Positions 21,627 through 33,005 of a DNA stretch of 64,000 nucleotides are shown here, piece after piece. How positions within the stretch are numbered: position 1 is the first letter of the stretch; every line of letters begins with the position of its first letter. A program made the translations under genes and the position numbers. The stretch is taken from positions 29,289,458-29,353,457 of the forward strand of contig OX155952.1 of the NCBI GenBank assembly GCA_944548615.1. Reading direction: 5' to 3'. The DNA is from Micropterix aruncella (Eukaryota > Arthropoda > Insecta > Lepidoptera > Micropterigidae). Below the pieces are notes generated by a model. It searched no databases. It saw nothing but the letters and a program-made list of their open reading frames with translations, and was not told the origin of the DNA.

Positions 21627-21960
21627 ATGGCGGCTTAAAAAAGCTGCTACTTATTAGAAGAACGTTTCTCATAATGTACTTATCAGATGATTCTCATACA
21701 TCCAGCGGCATCGACGTCCAGAGATCGCCGGCACGTGATCCAGCGGCACCGACAGCAGCGTATTGGCTGTGAGGGTGGACCCTCGCCAAACTCCCTTACG
21801 GAATAAAGAAAGAAGAAGGTTCTCATAATGCTATCATAATTCTCACAGTGTCGATATGCTATTTTTTCATTTGACTTGTAATACCGACTCAATTAGATTG
21901 TATGCGTGAACTGAAGCAAATGGAGACTATACCAAACATTTCCTGGTTTGCTTGCTACTG
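21627..21960 (+). repeat. 3'-flank block of sHSP gene 3, shared with gene 2
   Basis: Counterpart of 17,862-18,207. A GAATAAAG at about 21,800 may be the poly(A) signal used by this gene. Confidence 0.5.
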
Positions 21961-22139
21961 CGTATTGCCTAACTGTAAACCACACAAGAGCTGTATGAGA
22001 GCCTTAATAAATTTACATTTATTAAACAATATCGTATATTTATTTATTTAAATATTTATAACCATTTTTTTACCGCTTTACCTTTGGATTATTATTAAAA
22101 AAGTAAGTAAAATATCGTTGGGTTTATTTCATTAGATTT

Positions 22140-23330
22140 CTTAGTAACAATAGTGGCGTAACTAAAAAGAAATGGGCCCCAGAGCAAAATTGAACAAAAG
22201 GCCCCTGCCCCTACTTATTCATTAAGGCTTAGGAAATTACTGTATACAGCTACGTTACATATTTATATTGTAGCTACATTATAAATCGGCGTATTCATTT
22301 GGGGGCATTGCCTCAAACATGTTGCGGAACAAGTTCCCAAGAACTTCAGCGGGGAAGTTCCGAAATGGAACTTCCGTTTGAGGAATGTCCGAAACATTTA
22401 TATCGATAATAATACGAAAATACTGAATTTATCCACCTTTGGGTGTTAGAGAGAAAAAAACATAATTTTAGTTTTATTACTTTATTTTGAGCAGAATTAC
22501 CGTGTGCGAAACTGGTAAGACTAGAAAATACCCACAATATTACTACAAATGTACCAATTTTTGCTTACTACAACGTGCTACAACTACCTAATGTATTGTA
22601 AAACATATGAATACATTTCAAGAATGGCTTATGATTTGATTTGCACTGCAAAATCACCGTTCAGTTTCAAGACATCAATTTTTTCGGCGACCCTAGCTTC
22701 CTAGTAGAGTTGGATAGAACGTCTATCGTAACGGAAGTTCCATTTTGGGCCCTCGACCTACCGTGGGCCCAGGTGCGCCTCACCGGCTGCACCGGCTTAG
22801 TTACGCCACTGCTAACAATACTTGTTTACGATATACCAGAAAACTTTTCTACACAATAGACCCATTTATGACCCATTTTTGTATTTAGAATTTTAGGAAC
22901 AATTTGACGTATCACGCACGCTTTGTCGGTTTTTTTTTGTTTTTTGTTTTTCTTTTTTTTCACTGGAACATACAGGATACGTTTTGTTGCGTTCGGGCGA
23001 TAATTATAGCGGACGTACCTATCAACGTACGTTCGTATAGGCAGGGCGGTTAAAAAATAGTTAAAAAATATATAAGCTGCAATGTTGCATTTCCAGTCAT
23101 AAAAAAAATGGATAAATAAATACCCGGTAAACGCCGTGTAACCGTCCGTATATGGGATATACGTACGTATACCTACGTAAAATTTAAATATGCATAAGGA
23201 TATGCCTATGCAGCAGCTGTCACCCTTGCCTCTCGGCACATTTCAGTGGACTCTGTAAATTAACCGTTTCAATTTCATTGATGTTTTTATGCGTAGGTAA
23301 TTCCTAATTTTTAAATGAACGAAAATAAAC
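22140..23330. other. Intergenic sequence after sHSP gene 3
   Basis: I see no gene here. A G/C-rich patch near 22,730-22,810 and a segment with GTTCCAAGAACTTC and GGAAGTTCCGAAATGGAACTTCC near 22,327-22,370 form small inverted repeats. The GAAC/GTTC arrays are reminiscent of heat-shock units but have no promoter next to them. Confidence 0.35.
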
Positions 23331-23339
23331 ATTCCTTAA

Positions 23340-23740
23340 GGGCTCTCTAGACGATCAAGCATGCTTGTCAATCAGGAAGTCAATATAAACAGACCCTCCC
23401 GAAATTTGAATTCATTATACATATCTGTACATACTTAAATGTTCAACCCTGGAGGTCCCAAGTAAAGGGCTCTTCTAGACGTTCAAGCATGCTTGTAAAG
23501 CTGGTAGTGGATCGTAAACCGCAGGAAATATGCAAATATTAAAAAAAATTATATATAATACCATAGGTGGCATCTTCACGTGACGTCATGTGTCAAGTCA
23601 CATGACGTAAATCATCCATCAATCATCAATAAAGCATCAACCAATCATCAATCAATCATTCATCAACCAATCAATTACGTCTAACTAACGTGACTCCCTG
23701 CTATAAAACTACAAAATTAGGCATTTTTTGTACATATTAA
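23340..23740. mobile_element. Hairpin MITE fragments: solo terminus (23,340-23,370) and diverged copy (23,467-23,740)
   Basis: The first piece is only the outer 30 bp (GGGCTCTCTAGACGATC and CATGCTTGTCA). The second has both arms of the TGCCTAATTTTGTAG block, or what remains of them. Its centre is expanded by CATCAATCAAT-type tandem units and a GTGACGTCATG / CACATGACGT palindrome. The right outer arm is lost. Confidence 0.6.
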
Positions 23741-24005
23741 AAAAAAAAATATATAATGTTCATTATATTATATAATAAGTTCAATGATATTATTTTGAGA
23801 AACAGGTCTTACCGTCATGACTCATTCCTCTGTAATTCCAGAGAAAAAGTTGACAATTTCAATATTTTACGCAATCAATTTCTGATCATTTTGAAAGGTA
23901 AACTATCGCGGTACAGGAGTTAATATTTTATTGAAATGCGAAAATTAGTACAAAAATTCAGTATCCCTACACAAAGTACAGCGCCTGCCTGCCACTAGCA
24001 AACCC

Positions 24006-24120
24006 TAGAAGATTCTAGAAGTAATGCAATATAGCGACATCTCTCGCCAAAATGTCACATTAATCGTACGGCTGGTTCGAATATTCGCTCATATTCCCGA
24101 GTCGTCTAGAAAACCACAAG
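24006..24120 (+). promoter_or_regulatory. Detached distal heat-shock promoter, belonging to sHSP gene 4
   Basis: It starts with the perfect TAGAAGATTCTAGAAG (24,006-24,021) and continues for about 115 bp in close similarity to genes 1-3, including TGGTTCGAATATTCGCTCAT and CGTCTAGAAAACCAC. Then homology stops. No sHSP follows directly. The missing proximal half of the same promoter type resumes at about 26,757 in front of gene 4, so the two halves were probably contiguous before a 2.6-kb insertion. Confidence 0.7.
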
Positions 24121-26756
24121 CTCTCAATATTGATTAAATAAAAATGTAATAATGGTGAAGTATCATTATGCTTAGATCCAAGAGAACTACAACAGGTAAA
24201 TTTTGTAGCTGTATAAAGGGTTGGATTTTATTAGTGAGCATTCGCCCAGTAGACAACTAATATTTATGGTATTTGATTTATGGTTTCATTTTCTATCGAC
24301 AAGTAGGTATTCTGCATAAAAAATGAGAATAATATTTCAATAGTTTTTGATTAAATACCTTGTTAAAAGGAAAACCATCTTTTATGTTCAACTTACGGAT
24401 ATTAATTTTTTCCTTGTGAAGAAAGCCTAAACGAAAAAACATTTGTTTTCGACTTTTTTTTATGTACAAATACAATACATACAATTACCAAGCAAATATA
24501 TTTAAAAAAAATAAAAAAACACAGCTGCCATTAAAGAAAGTGAACTACTGTATTTACAATTATTTTTATTACAGCTTTTTTATAAAACATTTGTCGTTTA
24601 AAATATTTGTCCATATTGATACAAGTTTATTTTTATTGAATTCACTCAATCAGACATTTTATTTGACACTAGACACGATGTATTTATGTTAATTTATTCA
24701 TTGGTACATTTAGACAACTACTTACTTGCTATTTGAACAGTTAACTTACCCTATGACATGATGACATAACGATTCTAACAATACCACCCACTTCTAAATC
24801 AGTTCAAGCGTTTGTGACCACCCACCCACAATCGGTTCAATCGGTGACCACCCACAATCGGTTCAAGCGTTTAGAAGTTATGGTGGAATAAAGAAACGGA
24901 AAACATACATGAATCCTAAACACATTACACTCCTTTTTGTTAGGCAGTCGTGTAATAATATAGGGTGGCAAGTTGTGTACATTCTGACGCATGTACCATC
25001 GGATAGTATATTTTTCCTCAACTGGTAAACTTTAGTTTAATTATATCAACCCTTTCTAATGTTGTTTTCGGTATATAGCAACACTGATGTACACAATGCT
25101 CTTTTCCGTCACAAGTGTGTTTAAGAAAGACGGTTTTTTTTTCAAATAATATGTATTTTTTAAACGTTATTTTAATTGAATTTTCATGTGGGTTAATGTG
25201 GTAAATTGTTAAATAATGGTTATACTTTTAGTAATTTGGCAATTTGCATATTAAGACATTTTTTTATAACCACAACAATTAAAAATTCTAACAAAACAGG
25301 TAGAAGCTTGTACCATCTTACGATCTCTGACGTGTGCTTTCGGACGTCTCCAAAGTGTACCTACTCCTATTGCTGGATATGCGTGCTGATCCAAACAACT
25401 CTGGGCCTTATCAGATCCTGCAGTAGAAGTAAATGTCGATTTTTGTCCCACAACCGAGCACTTCCCGATTTTCTCCATAGAAACCATTTACTTTAGAATC
25501 TTATTCAACTCCAGAGAGGACTAAACTATGCCGGGCTACGAGAACTCCACAAATTGCAGACCGCATCTAATTAGTCATACTATCAGTGCTAATATGTCCA
25601 TTCCCTAAAACACCACATAGAAAAGAATTTTAACCAATAACCGATAACCGATAACCGATACACGGTAGCAAAAGAATTTTAAAAGATACCCCCGAGAAAA
25701 GTGAATTTCTAATGAAGCAATTTAAAAACAAGCCAGTAAGTGACAAAAGGAAGAGAATATATCCCTAAATATCAAGAAGATTTTGAAGGACCAAGGACGA
25801 GCAAAATCCAAATCATATCCAATGATGTAGTTGCAATATGCAATACTTGCAGTAAATATTTCAAGCTGCATAGTAATTTCTGCAGTATTTGTAAAAAACA
25901 ATCACCTCACTCGTGTGTGCAAAAATCTCCCCGAGGAAACATCCCTGAAAGCCACAAAGGAGATTTATTTGTATGTCAAAACTGCTGTCAATTAAATAAT
26001 TCCGATAATTCTATCGACTCTCTGAAATTGCTTGATATGATCAATAACAGCATTTTTTAAATAAATAAGTTGGTGTTGTTTTACTCCTCTCTTCATTTAG
26101 ATCTACTTCAAGTATGTACAAACCTATTGTCCGAAGGTACAATCATAGATTGTACCTTTGAAAAAAAATGTATATATTTTTTTTATATTCCAAATTTCTG
26201 AAATGTATAAGTAACATAAAAAATGCACTGTGTTGATCATGACACAAGCTCTCGAAATCAAATATAACTTTGGCCAATATCGAAGTCAGGTTTGCATAAA
26301 AAAAAATCATCAGAATATTGGAATTCGTCCTATGGTACATGACGTGACCTACGTAATAAAAAAACTTTTTTTTCAAAAAATAGTTTGTTTTTTTTTTAGT
26401 TTAGTTTTATGTGTAGAATTGTTGTTGCTGAGCATTTGTCTGTTGCTCACCAATAATTTATAACCCTATATATACTTGGGTTCCGTTAACTACGATATAT
26501 CCATCAGGAGTCCGTTTATAATGGCAGGAGTTATTTGCAACAATTATATTCTGTGAATTAATCATTCTATCACTACACTGATACATTTCTGATGGTAGGC
26601 AGTTTTTATAATGTAGAAATGATATTAATAATAATCAATTGAACATCCTATACATAGATATTAGCATTGATTATACGTAAGTATAATCAATGATTTTAGG
26701 TAGGTAGGAAGGAACCATGTATAAATAAAAGAGAACACTTTGAAGAGCGCTGCCTT
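24121..26756. mobile_element. 2.6-kb insertion that splits the sHSP gene 4 promoter
   Basis: This DNA has no counterpart in the promoters of genes 1-3. It holds a partial copy of the ACACGACTGCC MITE on the minus strand (24,745-24,957) and two unassigned ORFs. Near its right end is an 11-bp inverted repeat ATTGATTATAC/GTATAATCAAT at 26,667-26,693. I could not find matching terminal repeats, so it may be several insertions or a rearrangement. Confidence 0.55.
25740..26060 (+). CDS. Cysteine-rich ORF, unknown function (possible exon or element-encoded)
   Basis: 106 codons open after a TAA, ending at TAA 26,058-26,060. There is no good ATG, so it may be an exon or a remnant. Cysteines are arranged as CNTC, then CSIC 11 residues later, then a lone Cys and a final CQNCC, which looks like a zinc-binding module of about 55 residues. 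A GTAAGT at 25,736 just ahead of the frame looks like a donor of an upstream piece. No family is recognised. It lies inside the DNA that splits the sHSP 4 promoter. Confidence 0.35.
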   Translation: MTKGREYIPKYQEDFEGPRTSKIQIISNDVVAICNTCSKYFKLHSNFCSICKKQSPHSCVQKSPRGNIPESHKGDLFVCQNCCQLNNSDNSIDSLKLLDMINNSIF

Positions 26757-26822
26757 GAGCTTTCTCGAATCGTCTAGCGGCCGCTAAATGTGTACCTCGC
26801 ACGTTCTAGAATCATCTGGCGG

Positions 26823-26851
26823 CCGCTAGATGGCGCGGACCGCTATAAAAA
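26823..26851 (+). promoter_or_regulatory. Core promoter of sHSP gene 4
   Basis: CCGCTAGATGGCGC (26,823-26,836), 7 bases, then TATAAAAA (26,844-26,851), 128 bp before the start codon. A weaker ACGTTCTAGAATC element lies at about 26,801-26,813. The strong distal element is now 2.8 kb away. Confidence 0.75.
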
Positions 26852-26971
26852 CAGTGGCGGGAAGCCGACGGTATCATTTGGAGCTTTGCTTTCGCGGCGG
26901 GACTTGAAAGAACCGACAGAAGCTTTTCTATATTGCGACTGCTACTTTTCAAGTGCTGAAAGAAAACAACT

Positions 26972-27472
26972 ATGTCTCTGTTGCCGTTTTTCTTCGACAG
27001 CGACGACTACGTGCCGTTGAACCAATTTTTGGCGAGATTTCCGAGGGAGGATGAATTATACCTGCGTCCACGACGTTATTGGCGACAAATGCTGGAGAAC
27101 CAGGACAGCACGGGCGTAGCGAAGACCGTAATGAACAAGAATGGATTTCACCTAAATCTCAATGTTAGCCAATTCGCCCCTGAAGAGATAGACGTTAAAA
27201 CGGCGGGAAATGAGATAATAGTGGAAGGCAAACACGAGGAGAAGCAGGATGAGCACGGATACATCTCGAGGCGCTTCGTAAGGAGATACGCTCTGCCTGC
27301 GGATCACGATGTGGAGACGGCCAAGTCCACTTTGTCTTCGGATGGTATCCTCACAGTCAGCGTGCAGAAGGCCCAACTTCCTGGAGTGGATGCACGGAGC
27401 ATCCCAATCACACACACTGGAAATATTCACAAGCCTCTGGAAAATTCACAGGCTGACAAGAAAGCAGATTAA
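26972..27472 (+). CDS. Small heat-shock protein (alpha-crystallin/HSP20 family), gene 4
   Basis: 166 residues, MSLLPFFF start, alpha-crystallin domain at about 55-135 and C-terminal IPI motif. Distinctive changes are RRYW for RHFL in the N-terminal arm, SQFAPEE for RQFAPEE, a KQDEHG loop and SRRFVRRY. It is the most diverged paralogue in its promoter and 5' part. Its 3' UTR resembles that of gene 1 (CCCGATTGTTTTTATTCAAC) rather than genes 2 and 3. A poly(A) signal AATAAA lies at about 27,638. The frame is intact even though the promoter is interrupted. Confidence 0.95.
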   Translation: MSLLPFFFDSDDYVPLNQFLARFPREDELYLRPRRYWRQMLENQDSTGVAKTVMNKNGFHLNLNVSQFAPEEIDVKTAGNEIIVEGKHEEKQDEHGYISRRFVRRYALPADHDVETAKSTLSSDGILTVSVQKAQLPGVDARSIPITHTGNIHKPLENSQADKKAD

Positions 27473-27699
27473 GCTTTATTCAACAAAAATATAATTATTT
27501 TGATCTACCTTATTAAATTCTGCCTATTAATAATACATAATTAAGACCCGATTGTTTTTATTCAACAGTGAAAGTATTTTAGGATGTACCTACCTGATTG
27601 TAATTGCCTATTATACTACACATACACGTTTAGATAATAAAGGGGTTAAACAATATTTGTTTTTTCCTTTCGCTACACTATCATAGATTTAATAAATCT

Positions 27700-29030
27700 A
27701 TGTACCTACACTGTAGTTATTATGTTTTCATCATTTATTTAGCAGTTGTACACCGGGTTAGGTGTGATCTATTTTTGTCTATTTTGAAGCGATTGTCTTT
27801 ATTTTGAACAAAATCGTTTTCTGGGACCAAGTCACTGGGTGAGCAACCAACTGACTCCACATAGAACGCTGTTTTTTTCAAGTACCTAACTAATGAAGTG
27901 AGGAACTACAAATAATATTGGAAAGTTCGTGAAATGTGACCATTAAAAAAATATATATTTAGAATAAATCGAAGTTTTATGGAAAAAAACACAAAAATCT
28001 GAAAATTTCCTTTACTGTTTTTGGTTTACTGTGCAACGCCTATTATTATAAATTTTATTTCACGGCAATACACTAGTCATTCAAAAGTTGTTTTTATTAG
28101 ACATACGATCCTTAGTAGATAAGAAAAATATACAAAATGAATTAAAATTATAGGAATTTGAAAAAAATATTTTAATATTGTTCCGGTCGATGACATGTCT
28201 AGTTTCACCTCATTTCGTTTGTACTTTTCATCGGCGGACGCAGCTAAATATATTTTTATGAAATTTATATTTTACGATCTTTTGCGAAATATACGGAGAA
28301 TATGCTAAAACAATTTTGTAAGATACCCCATGAAGTCTACAAAGCTGATAATTTGATGTGATTTTTCTGGCACGCCAATTAGTATTTTTCAAACTCATAT
28401 AACGCATTTATTTAATAAAATAATACAAACTAAAATGAAATACATGCCATCTAGCGGATGTATTCATAACTCCTTTCGTTTTATTTCTAACGGAGCCTAG
28501 AAATTACGGCGACACTGCTTTAGTTTTCAACGGCGACGAAGTTCTCAGTGCTTCCAGCAGATGGCCGTTATTTGTCATTTGAAAATTACAATATCTTGGC
28601 GGGCGGGTGCCCATATTCTCGACGAATTACCTCGCCATCTGGCATGGCAATCAGCGTCTAAGTTTATTCAAACGACTCGCAATTTTCCTAGATTAAGTGT
28701 GCTGAAAATAATTAACAAAGTTGCCAGCCGGCTCTGGGCGGTCATTTCCCAACTTTATCCGCGCCCGTCGCCGTTTCGCTGATAAAAGTTTGGAACCCCT
28801 AGCGCTTAAAACTTCCCAACACAAACTTTTCACGATTATTTAATTTCTACATTAGGGCCGGCCAGGGTTATTCATTTGGCCCTGGCTATTAGTTTGAATT
28901 ATTCTAACGCGAACCCGCAACCGCGGTAGAAACTTGTTCAATATGCAACTTAATTATTGAATTTACCTTTCTATAGTTTGCTGAATATAAATAAGCCTGG
29001 CCTGTTTGCTATGCATAGAAGGAAGCTAAT
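27700..29030. other. Intergenic, no gene seen
   Basis: AT-rich to 28,440, then mixed. A CCATCTAGCGG at about 28,447 and a CCAGCAGATGGC at about 28,554 are relatives of the sHSP promoter motif. The ORF at 28,561-28,782 shows no domain. Confidence 0.4.
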
Positions 29031-29038
29031 AGGCCCAG

Positions 29039-29690
29039 TGCAGTTGGGCCATTATGACCCATGTGTTAGGGTCGGCCCAACTTACAGGTCAGTACCCATC
29101 CTGTAGCCTCCGCGCAGAATCGCGAGCCCGGGTAGAACTCAGTGCCTGCTGGCCAGTGGTCCCCGGGAATCGTCCTTCGGGCGTGCGTACCTGGACGGTT
29201 TGCCTTGCGACGTCAGCCAATCGACGGCGCATTCCGACTGTTAACCGGGGGAGTCTGGAAGCGGCTTTGTTTCCTATAGAGCCGGGGTGATTGTTAACCT
29301 TATCGCAACGGATCTTGAAACGACCAATAGGCTACCCGATACTGGGTGAACAGCCGGGCAAAGGACGCCGTGGTCCGCGATAGATTCGGTAGACACCGAA
29401 TCGCCGTTACATAAGGGAGAGATCTGCGCAAGTGACCTCGAAACCATTACCAGTCGGGAAGCCGGAGAAATCTGTCTGTAACTGGAAGTAAGGGCGCGAG
29501 TTTCGGCCTACTGTGTGCAAACCCGGTTTCTCGCGGCAAGGCGTTGTCTTGTTACTGGCGAGTGGCGTAACTAGACAGTGGACTGTTTCGTTCCTACGTC
29601 TTCGTAACCTCACGGGAGACTGAACGATCAAATATCGTTAAAACTTCCTGAGGTTACGGGTTCCGTAAGATTTAATTGACACCGGCAGTT
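29039..29690 (+). repeat. GC-rich 650-bp dispersed repeat, copy A
   Basis: This block shares a long co-linear similarity with 35,506-36,160, 37,840-38,510, the reverse complement of 53,925-54,600, and the split pair 53,698-53,920 plus 55,862-56,330. Conserved landmarks are GGTCAGTACCCATCC-type, CAATCGACGGCGCATT-type, GGGGGAGTCTGGAAGC, TTTCCTATAGAGC, GGTCCGCGATAGATTCGGT and CGTAAGGGAGAG. It stands out from its AT-rich surroundings by GC content. No consistent ORF is shared, so I regard it as an untranslated part of a retroelement or a non-autonomous element. Confidence 0.7.
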
Positions 29691-29699
29691 AAGCATACT

Positions 29700-30940
29700 T
29701 TTTATTTGTATTTAAGAAATAATTTTTATATTACTTTGATTTTGGCTACAAAAATTGCATGAACCGAAAGACCTATACCTAGATAACAAAAACATCACGG
29801 CCGCGCACACGTGTGTGTGTGTGGGGAGGGGGGGGGGGATAATCCCACACCATGTGGGGGTTGGTTTGTGTATTTTTGTAAATTTTGTAGAAGACAGTCC
29901 CGAATCTAGAGGGGAGTCAAAACAGGGTATATGCCCTGCTAAAAAAACGTTGTTTCACTACAGAGCCTAGCGTCCATGGCGCGTCGTACTATTAATTGTT
30001 CATTTGACTTTGGAACGTATTCGAGGTTGATTTTTGAACGCGTGCGCAGTGTGTGTGATATCTCTGCCAGGGAAATTTCCGTGGCCTTGGGAAAAAATCC
30101 TCCCTATAGACAGGAGACGGGACTACGCGAGCGGAGCCGAATATACCCGAAAGGTCGAACATCAAACGACAATCAGTATTTATGTGGCTGATTAGATGTA
30201 CGAGTAGCTCGAGTTGGTTTCCTTAGTTAAAAACTACTTTTTCAAACGTGTAACTATATTTTTTAGTTTATTTGGTAATAGATTCATTCGCTGAAAGCAA
30301 AACTCGACGTCTAAAGTTGTAGCCAGATTAGATAGTCAAATTTTCTTAGACCTAAAGATTGGAGGTTTCTGCAATCTGGCTTGTGCGTTATCTACATTGG
30401 TTGTATGTTATTAGCAAATATGTTGATGCATTTGCAATTAAATATTTTTTTAAATATAAAAAAAAACAATTTTTTCTGCTTGCGGCGCTATAGAAGGAAA
30501 TCACCCCACTACTTTATTAGGTGACATAGTCCCAATAACCCTTTCGTAAATCATGTGTACGGGCCTGTAAGTATGTTTCCGTTAGCAGTTCATGCTTGCT
30601 GATATTTTGAAGAGATCATTACAGGAAACAATATGGATTGTTTTGTTTGAATCAGTTGCACGTATCAGTTTAGGAGTGTAACTACACCGCTCGTATTATT
30701 AAGTTTGGGAGTTGATATATTTTTCACGTTCACGAATGTTGCTATTTTTGACATGATGAATGAAAGGTGTTTTTATTCATAAGTTAATACTCTTGGCGAA
30801 AGAGAATGGGCATTTTGGTATCCACTTTTTCCAATAGCTGTAAATTGAAATCATATACCATTGGAAAGATCTCTTTATCAAGAACATTTATTACAAAACG
30901 ACTGATTATAAGCTACATCTATCTGGGCTGACTGATCAAA
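29700..30940. other. Intergenic, no gene seen
   Basis: A GT/G-rich run lies at about 29,810-29,840. The ORFs at 29,755-30,191 show no domain. The rest is AT-rich. Confidence 0.35.
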
Positions 30941-30948
30941 ACGACTGA

Positions 30949-31793
30949 TTATAAGCTACATCTATAAGCTACATCTATAAACCATATCTGGGCTGGACTG
31001 AGAGCTGGACTGAGAGCTGGCCAGTCCATGGTCTCCAAACCAACTTCATCTAAGAATTTCCGGGTGATACGCGCTGTGTGACAACGTGCGTTATCGTGTA
31101 GACCCACGAAGTTTTCCCCAATAAATCCTTTATACGGTATGACATGATCCAGAAGAATATCTTTGATATAGCGTTCAGCATTCAGGCCTCCTCCTCGACC
31201 TCCCCCTGGCACGAAAATGATGTTGGTTCTTCTCTCTAGGGAAATGCCCGCCAACACCATGCATGAACCGCCGCCGCAGGAGAATGTTTCAGCGAAGCAG
31301 CTGTGCGAAAATCGCTCGCCTGGACGCCTGTAGACCCGGACTCTTCTGTCGCTGCCATTCAGACACAATCTGCTCTCATCGGTAATTAAAACTGACCGCC
31401 ATTGCTCTATGCTCTAACTGACGTTCTCTCGAGCAAATTGAAGGCGCGCTTGCCGGTGGCGTGTGGTCAATTATGGGCTTGTGGCAGGTCTTTGTGGTAC
31501 AATGCCGGCTTCTTTTAAGCGTCTTCTGATCGTCCACTCACTGACAGCTACCCCTTGTATCTGTGGCGATTCCGCAGCGAAGTCGAAATTATGTAGCGGA
31601 CGTCTCTCTCAGAAGTTCACCGGAGCCGGCTGGTATTTGGTCTCCAAATGAAGGTATCAGTCTGTTCAAACCTCCTTTTTACTCTTGAGATGGAAGACTG
31701 ACTCAATCCCACTCGACAAGCGACTGTACGTTGACTAAAGCCCTGCAGCAATAAAGCAATAACCTAAGCCGCTTTTTCTGGCGTAGTATCCAT
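30949..31793 (-). pseudogene. Tc1-like transposase pseudogene
   Basis: Reading from a start-like ATG at 31,793, the minus strand gives MDTTPEKAA and a helix-turn-helix with QGFSQRTVACRVGLSQSSI. A W-T-I-R-R-R-L-K segment follows, then ITDESRL (first catalytic Asp) and LHDNARCHTARI (second catalytic Asp). At least three in-frame stops interrupt it, and the frame between 31,480 and 31,650 shifts. The third acidic motif, normally SPDLNPIEH, has decayed to SPALSPAQIW. Short tandem duplications then begin (GAGAGCTGGACT; GATTATAAGCTACATCTAT). I found no terminal inverted repeats. It is inactive. Confidence 0.8.
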
Positions 31794-31799
31794 ACTACG

Positions 31800-33000
31800 C
31801 CATGACAATAATGCGACAATAATGAGTTTGGCTTAACGAGATGATTTTGCGTCAACTAATGATATATAACCGGTTACAAATAAACCGGTTCCGGGGGGTT
31901 TATGGGCGATTGCGACGCGGAAACTTTTTGGGACGCATGGCGTACTTTACGTTCAGATAATATTAATTAAAAAAAGTTCTGAACCGATTTTTATAAAAAT
32001 GATGTAATTATAAAGCTAAATTCCTAGGCTTTAAAAAAAGCATATATTTTGTATACATCCGGTTATATCCGGAAAAAACTGGTTTTTATCCAAACTGAGG
32101 GGGTGAGTCGATTTAGTTGCTCGCAAGTGTATAAGGCTATTTATCATAATGTACAAAAAATATTGACACAGGATTTTCAGGGCAAAATATAAATATTGAT
32201 TAACGATTACTTACGATAATCGGCTCTCATCGCCTGTTCTTCGATTTAGAAGCCAATGCTGTGCAAACATAACGTTCTATATAAGCCCGCATGAAAGGGA
32301 ATACCAAAACGTCAGTTTAAAATTAAGCGTCGTTTTAGCGCGTTTTTAGACCCCAAGTTAGTTTAGACCCCAAGTTTTTAGACCCTAAACCTGCGAGAAA
32401 CAGAATATGGACCAATATGTCAAACTTGCCGACTAACCACTAGTAAAATATTTCTAAACATATTATCATCTCGCCAATATTAAAAGGCAAAAATACACAC
32501 ACAATATTATACACAGACACAATATTAGGCGCCTAGCCATATACCTACTCTATGCTCTCAATGAATTTTCGGTTTGGAGTTAGTGTGTTTCCACCCTAAC
32601 TAATCTCCGACGAGTACTGTGCGAGTATTATAATATGCGTGCGATAATTTTGCCGAAGTGCACACTATTTCCTACACGCGCGGGCCACTTTCAATAAAAC
32701 AATAACTCACTGCAACAATGGCCACATGAAGATGTTATTTTGCGTTCTGAGAGATATCGAGCTCATACTCGACTTAGCCGAGAGCGGCTTAGTTCTATTT
32801 ACTCAAACAATTGATTAGAGCAGGTCTTGCGCATCGGTTGAACGGATACATTGCAGTTTAAGGTCAATGTAACCGTTACCGGGGAAGACGCCTATAAGCG
32901 ATAGGCGCCTAAGACGCCTATATAAGAGATAAAACAAGTGAAACAATATATATTTGTTACAAGTAACAATACAACAATGAATCGTAAAATGGATATAGTT
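31800..33000. other. Intergenic, no gene seen
   Basis: Mixed composition. GCGATAGGCGCCTAAGACGC near 32,895 repeats the GGCGCCTA found at 32,530. No ORF or element boundary is supported. Confidence 0.35.
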
Positions 33001-33005
33001 ATGCT

